The notes under the pieces are model-generated. The model was not told the DNA's origin. It was given only the letters and a program-made list of their open reading frames with translations, and made no database searches. A stretch of 64,000 nt of DNA, from contig OY978526.1 of assembly GCA_963854835.1 (NCBI GenBank), positions 34,634,501-34,698,500 of the forward strand, in the 5' to 3' direction. The position numbers and the translations under genes are program-made. The DNA comes from Megamerina dolium. Lineage: Eukaryota; Arthropoda; Insecta; Diptera; Megamerinidae. Below are positions 1 to 9,823 of this stretch, in pieces. Within the stretch, counting starts at the first letter, position 1, and each line of letters starts with the position of its first letter.

Positions 1-396
1 TAAATTATACAATATTTGCAATTAGAATTACTATTACAATAATTGTGGTACAAGAACGAAGATTGCATTAAACCTAACTAAAGAAATTCTTGTAGATTGC
101 AATTAATTTCCCACAATGTTCTATTTGTTTATTTACGAGCACGATTCAATTAAAATAAAATGCTATAATTTTTCAAAATTTTTTACATTGTTGAACGAAG
201 AAGCAAAAAAAAAAAGCGCATTATAATAAATCAAAAGATTTTATATGCAAATATTGGCTTTTAAAATTTATAGTTTGGAACTTGAAACAGTAGTAAAGAG
301 TGATCCAATAGGAGGTACTTTTTCCAATAGGGATTTTCAGACATCTCACGCACAAGAACTGTCATGTTCATATGACACTTGTGTTCATTATTTATT
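1..396. other. AT-rich stretch without a recognised gene
   Basis: No splice-supported or family-like open frame is visible on either strand. The sequence is AT-rich and gives way to a transposase relic at about 397. Confidence 0.4.
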
Positions 397-650
397 GACA
401 TTTCACCATGAATAGATTTACGCCAGAACAACGTTGGCAAATTGTGGAAATTTATTTCCAAAATCAACCACACAATACGCCATACCATCGATTTATTGAA
501 AGAAAGTTTTAATGAGAACATCATATCAAGAAATGGTTCTGTAAATTGGCCTCCAAGATCTTGTGATCTAACGCCGTCGGATTACTTTTTATGAGGGTAT
601 GTGAAACTAAAAAGCATATAGTAATAACTCAATACAAGGAAAGCACAAGT
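397..650 (+). pseudogene. Tc1/mariner-superfamily transposase relic, internally deleted
   Basis: A start codon at 408 opens MNRFTPEQRWQIVEIYF, typical of the N-terminal helix-turn-helix of insect mariner-like transposases. After about 40 codons the frame stops. At about 531-600 it resumes with NWPPRSCDLTPSDYFL, the region around the last catalytic acidic residue (usually followed by a WGY motif). The whole catalytic core between them is missing, and the tail carries stops. The element is an inactive deletion derivative. Its subfamily cannot be fixed because the DDE/DDD spacing is lost. Confidence 0.7.
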
Positions 651-1139
651 CACGTTTTCGGAAAAAGTTCTTCGAAACCACAAGTGACAACTATTTAGTT
701 TTTCATCTGCATGGAATTTCAATTTCAAAATCTCTTAAAATCTCTTCGCTTAATTGAAGTAATCAAAAACAATGGCGATGCCACAAATTATTGAAAAACA
801 TTTGCAATCAATAACAAAATCAATTGCACATGCATGAAATAAAAAATGTGTGTTATTCAAGTTTAATATTTTTTCTTATAAAAATGTAGGGCGTTGATTT
901 AATTGTTTCCAGTAACACTTTAAAATATTCTTAAATTTCATTCTTTAATCAACTTTTACATATATGTAATTACTATTCGTCCTTTCAAAATATCAAAAGC
1001 AAAATGCATTTAATATGTTACCAATTTTTCTAAAATATTGAATTTGAAAGTGTATCCCACTTTACGCATATTAAACGTGGAAAATGCAAACCCTTAAATA
1101 TATTGATTTAAAAGAAAAATGACTTAATAGGAACATAAT

Positions 1140-2350
1140 ATGAACATTTACTAAAAACCACAACTAAATTACTGACCTTGTTATTTGTTGTTTGATGTGA
1201 AGCCAATTTATCCACCAAGTGGACGTACGTGTGTCTGTCTGTTGCAAAAATGTGTCGAGCTGCAATAAGTAAGTAATAATTTATTAATAGTAAGATTTTT
1301 GTATAAACATATACATTTTAAAGTGAATATATACTAAAAAGCACAAAAATTACATAAAATAACCTACCTTGTTATTTGTTGTTGGACGCGAAGCCAATTT
1401 AGCCACCAAGTGGACGTACGTGTGTCTGTCTGTTGCAAAAATGTGTCGAGCTGCAATAAGTAACTTCGTTGCTTCGAATAAGAATCGACATAAAAATGTC
1501 AATACCACGATTGTTGTTAATAAATTATACTACAAAGAAAAAATTTTACAAATGTGCATATTAATTAATAGTATTATTACTTATTATTATATTAATAGTA
1601 AGATTACTTATTATATCAATATTAATAATTTTATTGTATAGACATATTCAAATACTTTAAAGTGAATATATACTAAAAAGCAGCAAAACTACTCAAAATA
1701 GCCTACCTTGTTAATTGTTGTTGGATGCGAAGTCGAACTTGGGAGCAATTAATGCCTGTGAACGTGTATGTGTCAAAATCCCTTGCAAAAATGTGTTGAG
1801 CTAAAAACAAAATGAACTATATATTATATAAGTAGGTATACTAAAAGTTATATAAATTAAATTACCTTTGTATTGGCGATTGCTGGAAATTAATTGTTGT
1901 ACTTAACATGGTGTAAGTTAGAAACTTACGAGTGGAGATCAAAACGTCATCAATTTTCGTAATCTATTACACTACAAAGAAAAAATTTTACAAAAAAGTG
2001 AAAGTAGTATTATTATTATATTAATAGTAAGATTTTTGTATAAACATATACATTTTAAAGTGAATATATACTAAAAAGCACAAAAATTACATAAAATAAC
2101 CTACCTTGTTATTTGTTGTTGGACGCGAAGCCGTTTTTGGAGCAATTAGTGCTAGAGAATGTGTGTGTCAAAATCATGCAAAAATGTGTCGAGTTACTGG
2201 TAATCAATTATGCTACGAAGAGAAAATTTGAGATAAAAATTTTAATAGTAATAGCAATATAATTATTAATATATGAATTAATTAATAGAATTTAATAATA
2301 TGATTGTATAAACATAAACATTTCAAAGTGAACGCTTTAAAAAAAGTTAA
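1140..2350. repeat. Four-unit diverged tandem repeat
   Basis: Blocks starting near 1170, 1360, 1700 and 2100 (plus strand) share a core reading CCTACCTTGTTATTTGTTG followed by a GCGAAGCC-like piece and a GCAAAAATGTGT piece. They are joined by AT-rich spacers that repeat a segment with TTTTAAAGTGAATATATAC. Unit lengths vary (roughly 180 to 400 bp) and the copies have diverged, so this is an old segmental tandem duplication, not a satellite. On the minus strand the core is bounded by AG and GT splice-like signals; see the transcript entry at 1177-3291. Confidence 0.65.
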
Positions 2351-3291
2351 ATAAATATCAATTTGATCGTCAACAATCATCACTGTGTGCAATTTGTGCA
2401 ACATGTACATAAAAGAGCTGCAAGAATGTTATTCGGTTTTCTAATATTGTAATTCTCTTTACACTTAAAACATGTAAATAGCTTATCTAAATAGAATGGA
2501 AAAGAGTGCGAGTAAAATATACGTAATGTGATCTGTTTTGTTATTGAAGTCAGTTAGGAGAAGACTATTCTCTTTACTTTCATTTGGAAATTCTCTTAAT
2601 ACTGAAAAGAAATACATTTCTGCAGCTCTCTAATGTACATACACATCATCGTCTGTAGCTTCGGTTGCGGCTGCCATAAAGCCGAAGCTACGAACATGTG
2701 CGTAGGTTGTGTATGCATCGCTTATGTATGTACCTACGTAGATATGATACAGAACAGTTATGATCATATGAACCGTTATGTTTGATTTTGTTTTGTTGAA
2801 TAAAAAAAAAACGGTTTTTTGCGATTTTAGATTTAATTCACTTTAAATATTGAAATTGCATTTTTCATAAATAACACAAATAACACAATGAAGTCTTTAT
2901 AGAGATATATGTATGTATATGTACATTTACTGGAAAGCGTCAAAAACACACAAAATTTAATGTAATTGAAATGCCCGAAATTCAATACAGAAAGAATTTT
3001 TGAAATACGATACTTTCGTAGAAAAAGAAATATATGTAATTATGAGCAAAATCGACAATCGGCACTCAGAAACTTCTAGATAAAATCATTCTTCTAAATT
3101 TGGTTCGTAATTACCCTTAGGTAATAAATTAAACTACGAAAACTGTACAAAATTACTTACCTCGTTATATGTCTTTTAATGCTTTTAAATTTGGTATTAT
3201 TACTACCAAAGATCACTAATATAATGCAGCAATTCAATGTTGCGCACAATGCACTACACACTTTCACTTGTTCACTTCTTACTCACAACTG
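1177..3291 (-). other. Putative non-coding or 5'UTR transcript with tandemly duplicated exons
   Basis: On the minus strand, an initiator-like TCAGTTG near 3290 is followed at 3161/3160 by a consensus donor, GAG|GTAAGT. Further down, each of four repeated units can be read as an exon with an AG acceptor and a GT donor: 2196-2105 (92 nt), 1800-1707 (94 nt), 1450-1368 (83 nt) and 1259-1177 (83 nt). Donors are GTAGG- or GTCAGT-like. Acceptors include TTATTGCAG twice. No reading frame is conserved between units and the lengths are not multiples of three, so any product is non-coding or untranslated. The transcript could be the 5' part of a gene whose coding exons lie beyond position 1. This is an inference from splice signals only. 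Confidence 0.3.
2351..3160. other. AT-rich spacer, nothing recognised
   Basis: Between the tandem repeat and the putative first exon I see no protein-family similarity. A short palindromic stretch near 2650-2690 (GTAGCTTCGG repeated in inverted form) could form a hairpin, but nothing else marks it as functional. If the minus-strand transcript is real, this is its first intron. Confidence 0.3.
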
Positions 3292-3292
3292 A
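3286..3292 (-). promoter_or_regulatory. Initiator-like element (TCAGTTG)
   Basis: The minus strand reads TCAGTTG, matching the arthropod initiator TCAKTY. It lies 125 to 131 nt upstream of a perfect GTAAGT donor at 3160. No DPE match is seen at +28. The call is weak on its own and rests on its position before the donor. Confidence 0.3.
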
Positions 3293-3319
3293 CTATGGCA
3301 AATGTATGGTAGCAGAAAT

Positions 3320-4480
3320 TTGAAATCAAGCGTCGTTTGTTGTTTTTTTTTGTAACAACAGTATCCTTTGGTTTTGATGTTTTTATCTTTGTTCAGTGCT
3401 GCCACTGAGACACTTTTTTTTTATTAAGTTGCTACTGTAGAATTAGATTTGAAAGATTTTCATAAATATAAACATATAAACATAACCAAATGGACATTAA
3501 ATTAATACAATATCCTAAACATTATTAATTGTTAACGCAATATATATTTTGACATGCTTAATTTATGGAATATTTTTTAACGACGGTAGATATACTTGCT
3601 CAATATTTTGAAATTTGATATTTATTGAAAACAACGTTGTTTAATTCTATGGCATCAGTGAGTTTTATAGTTTGATATCAAACATTAGTGTGAAGTCGGG
3701 CTTTTATGAAAATTAAAAATCTTTAAAATAGTCGAATGTATCAACATCAACAAAATTACAAATTATCTACCAATTATTCGAAAATATTTGACCCGCACAT
3801 CGATCTAATATACCTTTTGTATTATTTAACAATTTTCAACAATTTGGACCAATTGCACCAAAACGGCAGCATTATATTATTTGTAACTTCAAATTATATA
3901 TATGTATGTGTATGTATCAATGTGCATATATTTTGCAACTTCATGTAGTGGACCTAAGGCATGATTAGATTATTTTGAAGCTAAAGCGTTAGTGCAATGT
4001 TACCATTTTAATGTTTTTGGGTTGATGCTATTTGAATTGATAATATTGACAATGAATTGATGCGTATGCGTATAATTTTAGATTACATCTTTCACATTAC
4101 ATAAGTTAATGTCAAATAATGATCTATTGTATTTATAAAATAAAAAGAAATTATGTAAAATAAAAAGAAATTATGTATTATTATAAAATAAAAAGAAATT
4201 ATGCTTGGTAAATAATTAAAATCCGGTCTCTAAGTAAATATGACAATTTATGTTTATCATATAAACTAAACAAGAATGGGGTACGTCATCTTTATTGATA
4301 TGTCAAAATGAACTTTTTCTTTGTTGATTATTTGCTTCTCATTTGTGATAACAGTGGTATGTTCAGTGTAATTTGGATTTGATATTCATGGTTGCAATTG
4401 CATGATTTAAAATATTCTCAAAATCATCCTGTATTAATATATGAAGACAATTAAAGCTGTTTGAACCTAATTAAGGAGGA
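3320..4480. other. AT-rich region without a recognised gene
   Basis: No open frame here resembles a known protein. There is a short direct repeat of AAAAAGAAATTATG units at about 4137-4203. Confidence 0.3.
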
Positions 4481-4489
4481 ACGTGTAAG

Positions 4490-4700
4490 CAATAGATCAA
4501 AACATATCGACACACCGATTCCATTTTGTTAAGGATTACGTGGATAAGCACATAATTTCATGCATATATTGCCCATCAGAAGAAATGCTGGCTGACATGA
4601 TGACAAAACCACTATCTGCAACGAAACTGGAATCTCTTAAGAGAAAATCCGGCATGGTCTGCAAATGAGGAGGAGTTTTGTATTTCATTGTACTAGATTG
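4490..4700 (+). pseudogene. Ty1/copia pol 3' remnant (RNase H C-terminus)
   Basis: The plus strand at about 4515-4670 translates to FHFVKDYVDKHII, then CPSEEMLADMMTKPLSATKL, ending with a stop. This is the conserved end of copia-type RNase H, whose hallmark is ADxxTKPL. Just upstream the RSKHID motif lies in a different frame, so at least one frameshift separates them. A purine run GAGGAGGAG directly after the stop resembles the polypurine tract that precedes a copia 3' LTR. No convincing LTR pair is left. Confidence 0.75.
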
Positions 4701-4867
4701 ATTAGTGAGAGAACAAAAGACTGTTTGTTATTGACAAATTTAACAAAAAGTTTAATAAAATCAATTACTGGCTTGTGGCTGCGATTTCCATTGAAAGTAG
4801 AGAACAAAATATAATTAATAAAATAAGGAGGAGAACTTTGCGTGATTCATCCACTAAGGGTTATTTT

Positions 4868-4964
4868 CACAGTAGCAAGTTAACTCATAGAATAGGGTTA
4901 ACTCACAGCTTACAGTGGCAAAACTGTTAGTTAACTCCATTCTATGGGTTAACTTGCTACTGTG
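4868..4964. repeat. 26-bp inverted repeat (foldback)
   Basis: The arm at 4868-4893 (begins CACAGTAGCAAGTTAAC) is repeated inverted at 4939-4964 with one mismatch, leaving a 45-bp spacer. The spacer itself contains GTTAACTC and GTTAACTCC-type pieces. This could be a very small foldback element or a hairpin-forming remnant. Confidence 0.6.
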
Positions 4965-5239
4965 GCAGCTAATGACATAAGTTTGTATTGTGACAGTTGC
5001 ATTTGTTAAAACCGCAACAAGGCCGTATTAACTGTGTTTCAAACTTCATTGAAAAAATTAAAATTACATATTTACTTACCGGTCATACTAGTTGATTCTG
5101 TGCATAGCACAATTGTATCTTTTTTATGAAAAAAAAAACCAAATTTCATAATTAATTTTTTCATATAACTTCACGAAGATTTAAGGTCACAAATGATTTT
5201 GCTCCAATTTATTTGCAATTTAAACTGTTTTTCATATTA

Positions 5240-5383
5240 TCCTAAATGCCATTTTTACGAGCATACAATTTTGGACAATATAAAAGAGGGACTTACTTAT
5301 TTTAGCCGGTTACGAACGGCAGAGCTCGTAACACGACCTACAGATCAGAAGGCCAACACAGTAACTACTGAGCTACGGAGCCC
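5240..5383 (-). repeat. tRNA-derived SINE copy, internally deleted
   Basis: Read on the minus strand from 5383, the copy starts GGGCTCCGTAGCTCAGT, then GATCTGTAGGTCGTG. It jumps directly to the 3' segment with AACCGGCTAAAATAAGTA, skipping about 170 bp present in the full copy at 35888-36248. It is a member of the same SINE family in opposite orientation. Confidence 0.65.
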
Positions 5384-5800
5384 AGTAAAAATTTTACTAG
5401 TAGAAATATGCAGCTCCTTTTTTCTCTCTTACTTTTCTCGTTTTCCCTCTCTCGGTTGCATTCTTGTGTTTTCTCCTGAAACACTGAATAATTTATAAAA
5501 AATATGTATGCTTTATAAAACGAAAACTTAAAAAAAAGTATTAATTCCGCAGACTAAAACCTCCGATAATTTCCGATAAATCGAAATACAGAACAACAAA
5601 TACACCGAACAATCTGATTCCGATGGGATTCAATTCCGATTCTCATTATATAAGACCAATATTTTTATTACTCTGTTTAAAAATGTGTCTTCAATGCGAA
5701 ACGAAAAATTAACTTCAAAATGAACGCTTGGTTGTCAATTACTTGGATTGCTGTTTAATGCAGCCATCAAGTTAGTCTATTTCTTGTAACCGCACAACAA
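5384..5800. other. Spacer, nothing recognised
   Basis: AT-rich DNA between a SINE fragment and a foldback MITE. No coding or structured RNA feature is seen. Confidence 0.3.
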
Positions 5801-5802
5801 TA

Positions 5803-6275
5803 GCTGCGTTCTTTTGCACGTAATTTGCAAAAGAACACTCGCTTATTTGCCGAACTGCATGCAAAGCAACAACAAAAATAAGCGACATCGCCTATTTTAA
5901 CCGAGTTCAATTGAACTCGCTTATATTTTAATCGACCTGAGTTATAGTGTTGCAAAGTAAAAAACAGCACTAATGTGAATAGGCTATTAGAATGTGCTTC
6001 GGAAATTTCAACAACACGTCTAATTATTGTAAATATAAACAAAAATAAGCAAAATAAAGCAAGTGCAAATAAAAATGTATTTTAAATAAACGAATATATT
6101 TACCACAGATTCCGCAGAATTGCTTCTTTTTTGTTTTTATTTCGTTTACAAATTTACGAACAACCATATATACCAGCAGCGTTGCTAAGTAACTAAAGCG
6201 AAATTATAAACAAGTAAAAGGGAAATTTTATACGATTTGGTGTTCTTTTGCAACTCGCTGACAAAAGAATGCAGC
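5803..6275. mobile_element. Foldback MITE with TA target-site duplication
   Basis: The left end reads TA|GCTGCGTTCTTTTGC and the right end reads GAATGCAGC|TA, so the termini are inverted repeats flanked by TA. The inverted similarity extends about 45 bp inward. Each arm is itself palindromic, carrying TTCTTTTGC and then GCAAAAGAAC. No transposase frame lies inside. The TA flanks suggest mobilisation by a Tc1/mariner-type transposase. Confidence 0.6.
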
Positions 6276-6279
6276 TAAT

Positions 6280-6760
6280 ATTAGTTATAGTCAAAATGTT
6301 TTTTTCAAATCAATTTTTCTTCATTGAAAACAAGAGGTTTCATTAAAACAATCAAAAATGGTTTTATAGCAACGTTAAGATGGAAAATATTAACTTGAAG
6401 TTAAATTATAGCTATCAAGTATTTCGAAATTGGTATTTAACTTAAATGTTACGTACACTACCGTTGGTTACGATATGTATGATATCCGCTACGTAGACGA
6501 ATACATATTCATTCTTTAAATGGTTTATTTAACCATTCACGAACTATTTTAATTATGATTTTAATGAATGCAATCACAATTCATTGAGTATATTGATATT
6601 TATTTTCAAAATTTATTGAAAAATGTTTGGTTTGTAAAGTTTCTTCTGTAAATCATTTTATAAATATGGAATGCCGGACATACAATTATATTTAGTTACT
6701 TATATGTTTGGCTTCTGTAATAAAAAAAGATAATAGATTGATATACGAGTATAAATAATG
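6280..6760. other. 3' flank of tube, nothing else recognised
   Basis: AT-rich DNA that probably includes the tube 3'UTR. No protein-coding or repeat family was recognised. Confidence 0.3.
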
Positions 6761-6762
6761 CC

Positions 6763-8262
6763 TCACTGATTCAATACGCTTATTGGAATGTTTTCATTTG
6801 AAGCATAGCTGTAGTCGTTGGTGCTTATATCGGAGCTGTTGTCTCCACTAGTGCCAGTTACCCTTGTAAGACTGGAGTCGTCATTTGAGCTATTTTGCTC
6901 AGAAATGCTTAAGTTAGGATTAGAGTTATCACTGTTCTCATTTTCCCGATCAGGTATTTCGTTGTCTTCATTGGCGCTATTGTTACTTAAACTGGAACTA
7001 TTACTTTTAGCGCTGTGGCTAGGAGATACCAAATTATTTTGAGATACTTCATTAGTGTTACATTCGTCGTTTAAATTAAGCGCTTCGATTACAGGCAAGA
7101 CCGCACTTTCTGTTACGGAATTCATCGTATCAGAAGTCGGAAATTTTGAAAGTCTATCGTGATGTACGTCTGCCAAAATGCTTATCATTGGAATGGGTGC
7201 CTCACTAAGGTTTGTGGAATCAGTTTCTTGTGAAAGTGTGTCGTTATCGTTCTCTATGGAATGAGTACTTTTTGTCATGAGTGCTGTAAATTTTGGTATG
7301 TTTTCTGATGATAAAGCTATGCTTTTGAACAGTTCTTCACGTTGCGTATAAGGAACAACATTTATACTACTATTTAAACCATTGCTCTCGTCTCTATCGG
7401 TACGGTCTGTAAGCGTTGTTTGTTGTTGTTCTTGCAACTGCTGTTGCATTTGAAGACGAGCAGACCGAAGAGCACGCGGTGGGGGTGTTGGAATATTAAT
7501 TTCATTGATATCTATACGCTTTTCCACATTTTGGAACTTCGTATAGTAGTCTTTGTTGTTATCTGCCAAATACTTTGTTGTATTGACATTGTCATTTAGT
7601 AATTCCGTTCCTGGATAATTGGTGCTCTTGTTGATTATGCCTTCAATATCTTGAAATATCTCGTCACTGAGCGAAATGTCAATTCTAGCTGCGGGACCGC
7701 TTTGTGGACGTTCTGGTGGGGGTTCTAAAAGTAAAGCAAAAATACATAAGCTCAGTAATTTTTTTTACCTATTATAATGAAATGTTTAAAATAATTGTAA
7801 TTAATTACTAATAGAAAGGTATATTATTTTCTTCTCCCACAAATCAAACATTTGAATTTGATCATTCTTACCGCTTAAAAAATTAATTGCAACAAAATCC
7901 GCTGCACGAAACAATTCAGCTTTTATAAGCAGCTGTAGTAATACACCAACCGTTGGACGCTCATGTTTCCGTCCCGATGTAGACCACTCGTCGAATAAAA
8001 TTTGTGTACAAAGTCGCGATTCTGATGGACGATTGCTGGCACTTTCTATAAGCCGAATATGATCATTATTATATTTAAGACCAGCAACACAAACAGCCCG
8101 ATCCCAATTTAATTCACCATGTGTGCTGGTTTCACAAGTGTTCAAATCTTTTGGGATGACTTCCATTAACTTTTTCCAGCAGTTATTGTCATCCAAAATG
8201 ACGCCCAAACCATAAACATCTTTTGCTTGCAAATGCCGCAACTCTGTCTCACGTGAATACAT
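6763..8262 (-). CDS. tub: Tube, death-domain adaptor of the Toll pathway
   Basis: There are two coding exons, 8262-7872 and 7724-6763 on the minus strand. The intron 7871-7725 starts GTAAGA and ends TTTTAG, and the join is in frame, giving 450 aa; I recall Drosophila Tube as 462 aa. Residues about 5-130 form the Tube death domain (TELRHLQAKDVYGLGVIL; RPTVGVLLQLLIKAELF; AADFVAINFL), which in flies binds MyD88 and the kinase Pelle downstream of Toll. The C-terminal half is low complexity, rich in Ser, Asn and Pro, with a PTPPPRALRSARLQ segment and Q runs. It ends in a block with NDDSSLTRVTGTSGDNSSD that closely matches the fly Tube C-terminus. The start is uncertain: an AG directly precedes the ATG, so a short upstream coding exon may exist. 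There is no sign of decay. Confidence 0.9.
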
Positions 8263-8560
8263 CTGTATATTTATTTCAATACATCTTTACTAAAACTAAT
8301 ATCTTTTATACAACAAGTCTAATATCTTTCCTTGTACAAGTTGTATTGGCTATTCGTTCTTGCCTTTCTGTCCATTTGAGTCTTGCTTTTTTATCAACCA
8401 GCTGATTATGGAGGATGCTTGCAGAGTTGCCAATCATATTGTTTGATATTAGTTATATGTAAAGTATTTATTCAACGAACACATAAAACGTATGCATATG
8501 CATACGTGCAAGCTTAAGATTAACGTACTATGTTAAGTTAGTGCAATTTTTTAAAATAAT

Positions 8561-8990
8561 GCAAACAAAAGTTTTATTATTTTAAATGCACCAGACTTAT
8601 GTTGGCTGGCCGCATCTACTATGCTTCGCCAGCCAACTCTTTCCTTCACTAGCTGGCGCCAGTTAGAGGTTTCAAGCGCTGACAAGTTCTCCAGTACTTT
8701 CCACCAGAGGTTAGGTCTGTCTCTTCTACGTCGTCCACCTGCGGATTCCGAATATAACACCTGCTTAGCCGGAGCGTGTACTTCCATTCACTCGACATGG
8801 CCTGGCCAGCGCAGTCACTGAATTTTAATGCGCTTTACTATGTCGGTGTCGGCATACAGCTCATGGTTATTTATTATTCGATGCACGCCACCAAAGCAAA
8901 TAGGTCTTGCATGGGACTTTTCTCTCAAAAACTCCGAGAATTCTCTCATCTGAGATTAAAATTGTCTATGCTTCGGCGCCATATGTAAAG
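8561..8990 (-). pseudogene. LINE reverse-transcriptase C-terminal relic
   Basis: The minus strand encodes APAKQVLYSESAGGRRRRDRPNLWW followed by NWRQLVKERVGWRSIVD. This is the usual RWxGHVxRM to WRxIVExA tail found at the C-terminus of RTE/CR1-type LINE proteins in insects. Upstream pieces (8800-8990) carry stops and frameshifts. No 5' part, poly(A) tail or target duplication was found, so it is a short dead fragment and the clade is uncertain. Confidence 0.6.
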
Positions 8991-8995
8991 CGCCC

Positions 8996-9147
8996 TGGAG
9001 ACGATCAAATAAACTCGTCAAATTCTTATAAGTGTGCGTGTCGTCGGGTTTTGTCGGCTACACCTACACGTTGTCGGCTCTGTTTGATGAAAATCAAAAT
9101 ATTTTGATATTTTCATTTGACGGCGTTTTATTTGATCGTCTCGGGTT
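8996..9147. repeat. Inverted repeat of about 150 bp (MITE-like)
   Basis: The left arm starts GAGACGATCAAATAAA and continues CTCGTCAAAT. The right arm ends ATTTGACGGCG then TTTTATTTGATCGTCTC, its inverted copy with small differences. The unit has no coding capacity. It lies directly upstream of the MADF-protein remnant and may be the end of, or a MITE related to, that Harbinger element. No clear target-site duplication was resolved. Confidence 0.55.
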
Positions 9148-9192
9148 ATGCTTGTCAAGCAAAAGCTCATTTGCATTGAAAACGTCAACATG

Positions 9193-9513
9193 GACAAGTG
9201 TGCGGATGAAAAGAAGTTCATATTACATTTTATTGAACAATATCAATGCTTGCCAGCTTTATGGAATGTAAAGTTGGAAGCATATAGCAATCGAGAAGAA
9301 AAAAAGAAACAATATGAGCTGCTATTGGAAGTTTTTAAGGAGCAGTACCCCAACGCAAAAAAAAATTAATGTTTTGCGGACAAATTTTCGCCGTGAAAAG
9401 CAAATATTAGCAGAATGTAGCAGAAGTGGAGCTGGTGCTGACGATGTCGAGCCAATGAGTTGCAATTTTTAAATGACGTCGATGTCCCTAGCGCATCAAA
9501 AAGTACAACGGTA
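9193..9513 (+). pseudogene. MADF-domain protein remnant of a PIF/Harbinger element
   Basis: The plus strand encodes FILHFIEQYQCLPALWNV, then EEKKKQYELLLEVF and, after a frameshift near 9365, VLRTNFRREKQILAEC. This is the MADF (Myb/SANT-like) DNA-binding domain typical of the accessory protein of two-gene Harbinger transposons. A second frameshift occurs near 9455. The frame then reaches a donor-like ACG|GTAAGTAAA at about 9511. The rest of the gene is absent: the gypsy array begins 78 bp further on. The partner transposase remnant lies on the other side of the array (25126-25425, minus). Confidence 0.7.
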
Positions 9514-9590
9514 AGTAAATTAATGTTCAGATTTTATTTTAATGTTTACATATGCAACGAATTGTATGTATATGGTAAATTTTATAATAA

Positions 9591-9823
9591 TGTTACGTTT
9601 TTATTCTGTGAACGTTTAATTCTATTTGAATTACCTTGTTCGATCACTGGATTCTGTTAATGATAACTGCAACACTTATTTTATACAACTATAACAGCAA
9701 CAATTTATTTAATAATCTCTATTTACAATCAACACTGTTTACAATCAACTATTTACTATAACACTTAAATGTACTTGCAGCTTTTGCCTCTGTATCAATG
9801 TTTTCGCAATCACGTTCGGAAGT
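9591..9823 (-). repeat. Gypsy array left outer LTR (3' LTR of body 1), truncated
   Basis: It begins TGTTACGTTTTT at 9591 and matches the long-form LTR at 24669 up to CACGTTCGGAAGT. At about 9822 the sequence jumps into the end of pol with a 2-bp overlap. The remaining LTR part, the polypurine tract and the pol terminus have been deleted. Confidence 0.85.

Noticed and set aside
1369..1641. A plus-strand protein gene of 90 aa
   Set aside because: The frame crosses repeat and spacer, is not conserved between the repeat units, and its end is low-complexity AT DNA.
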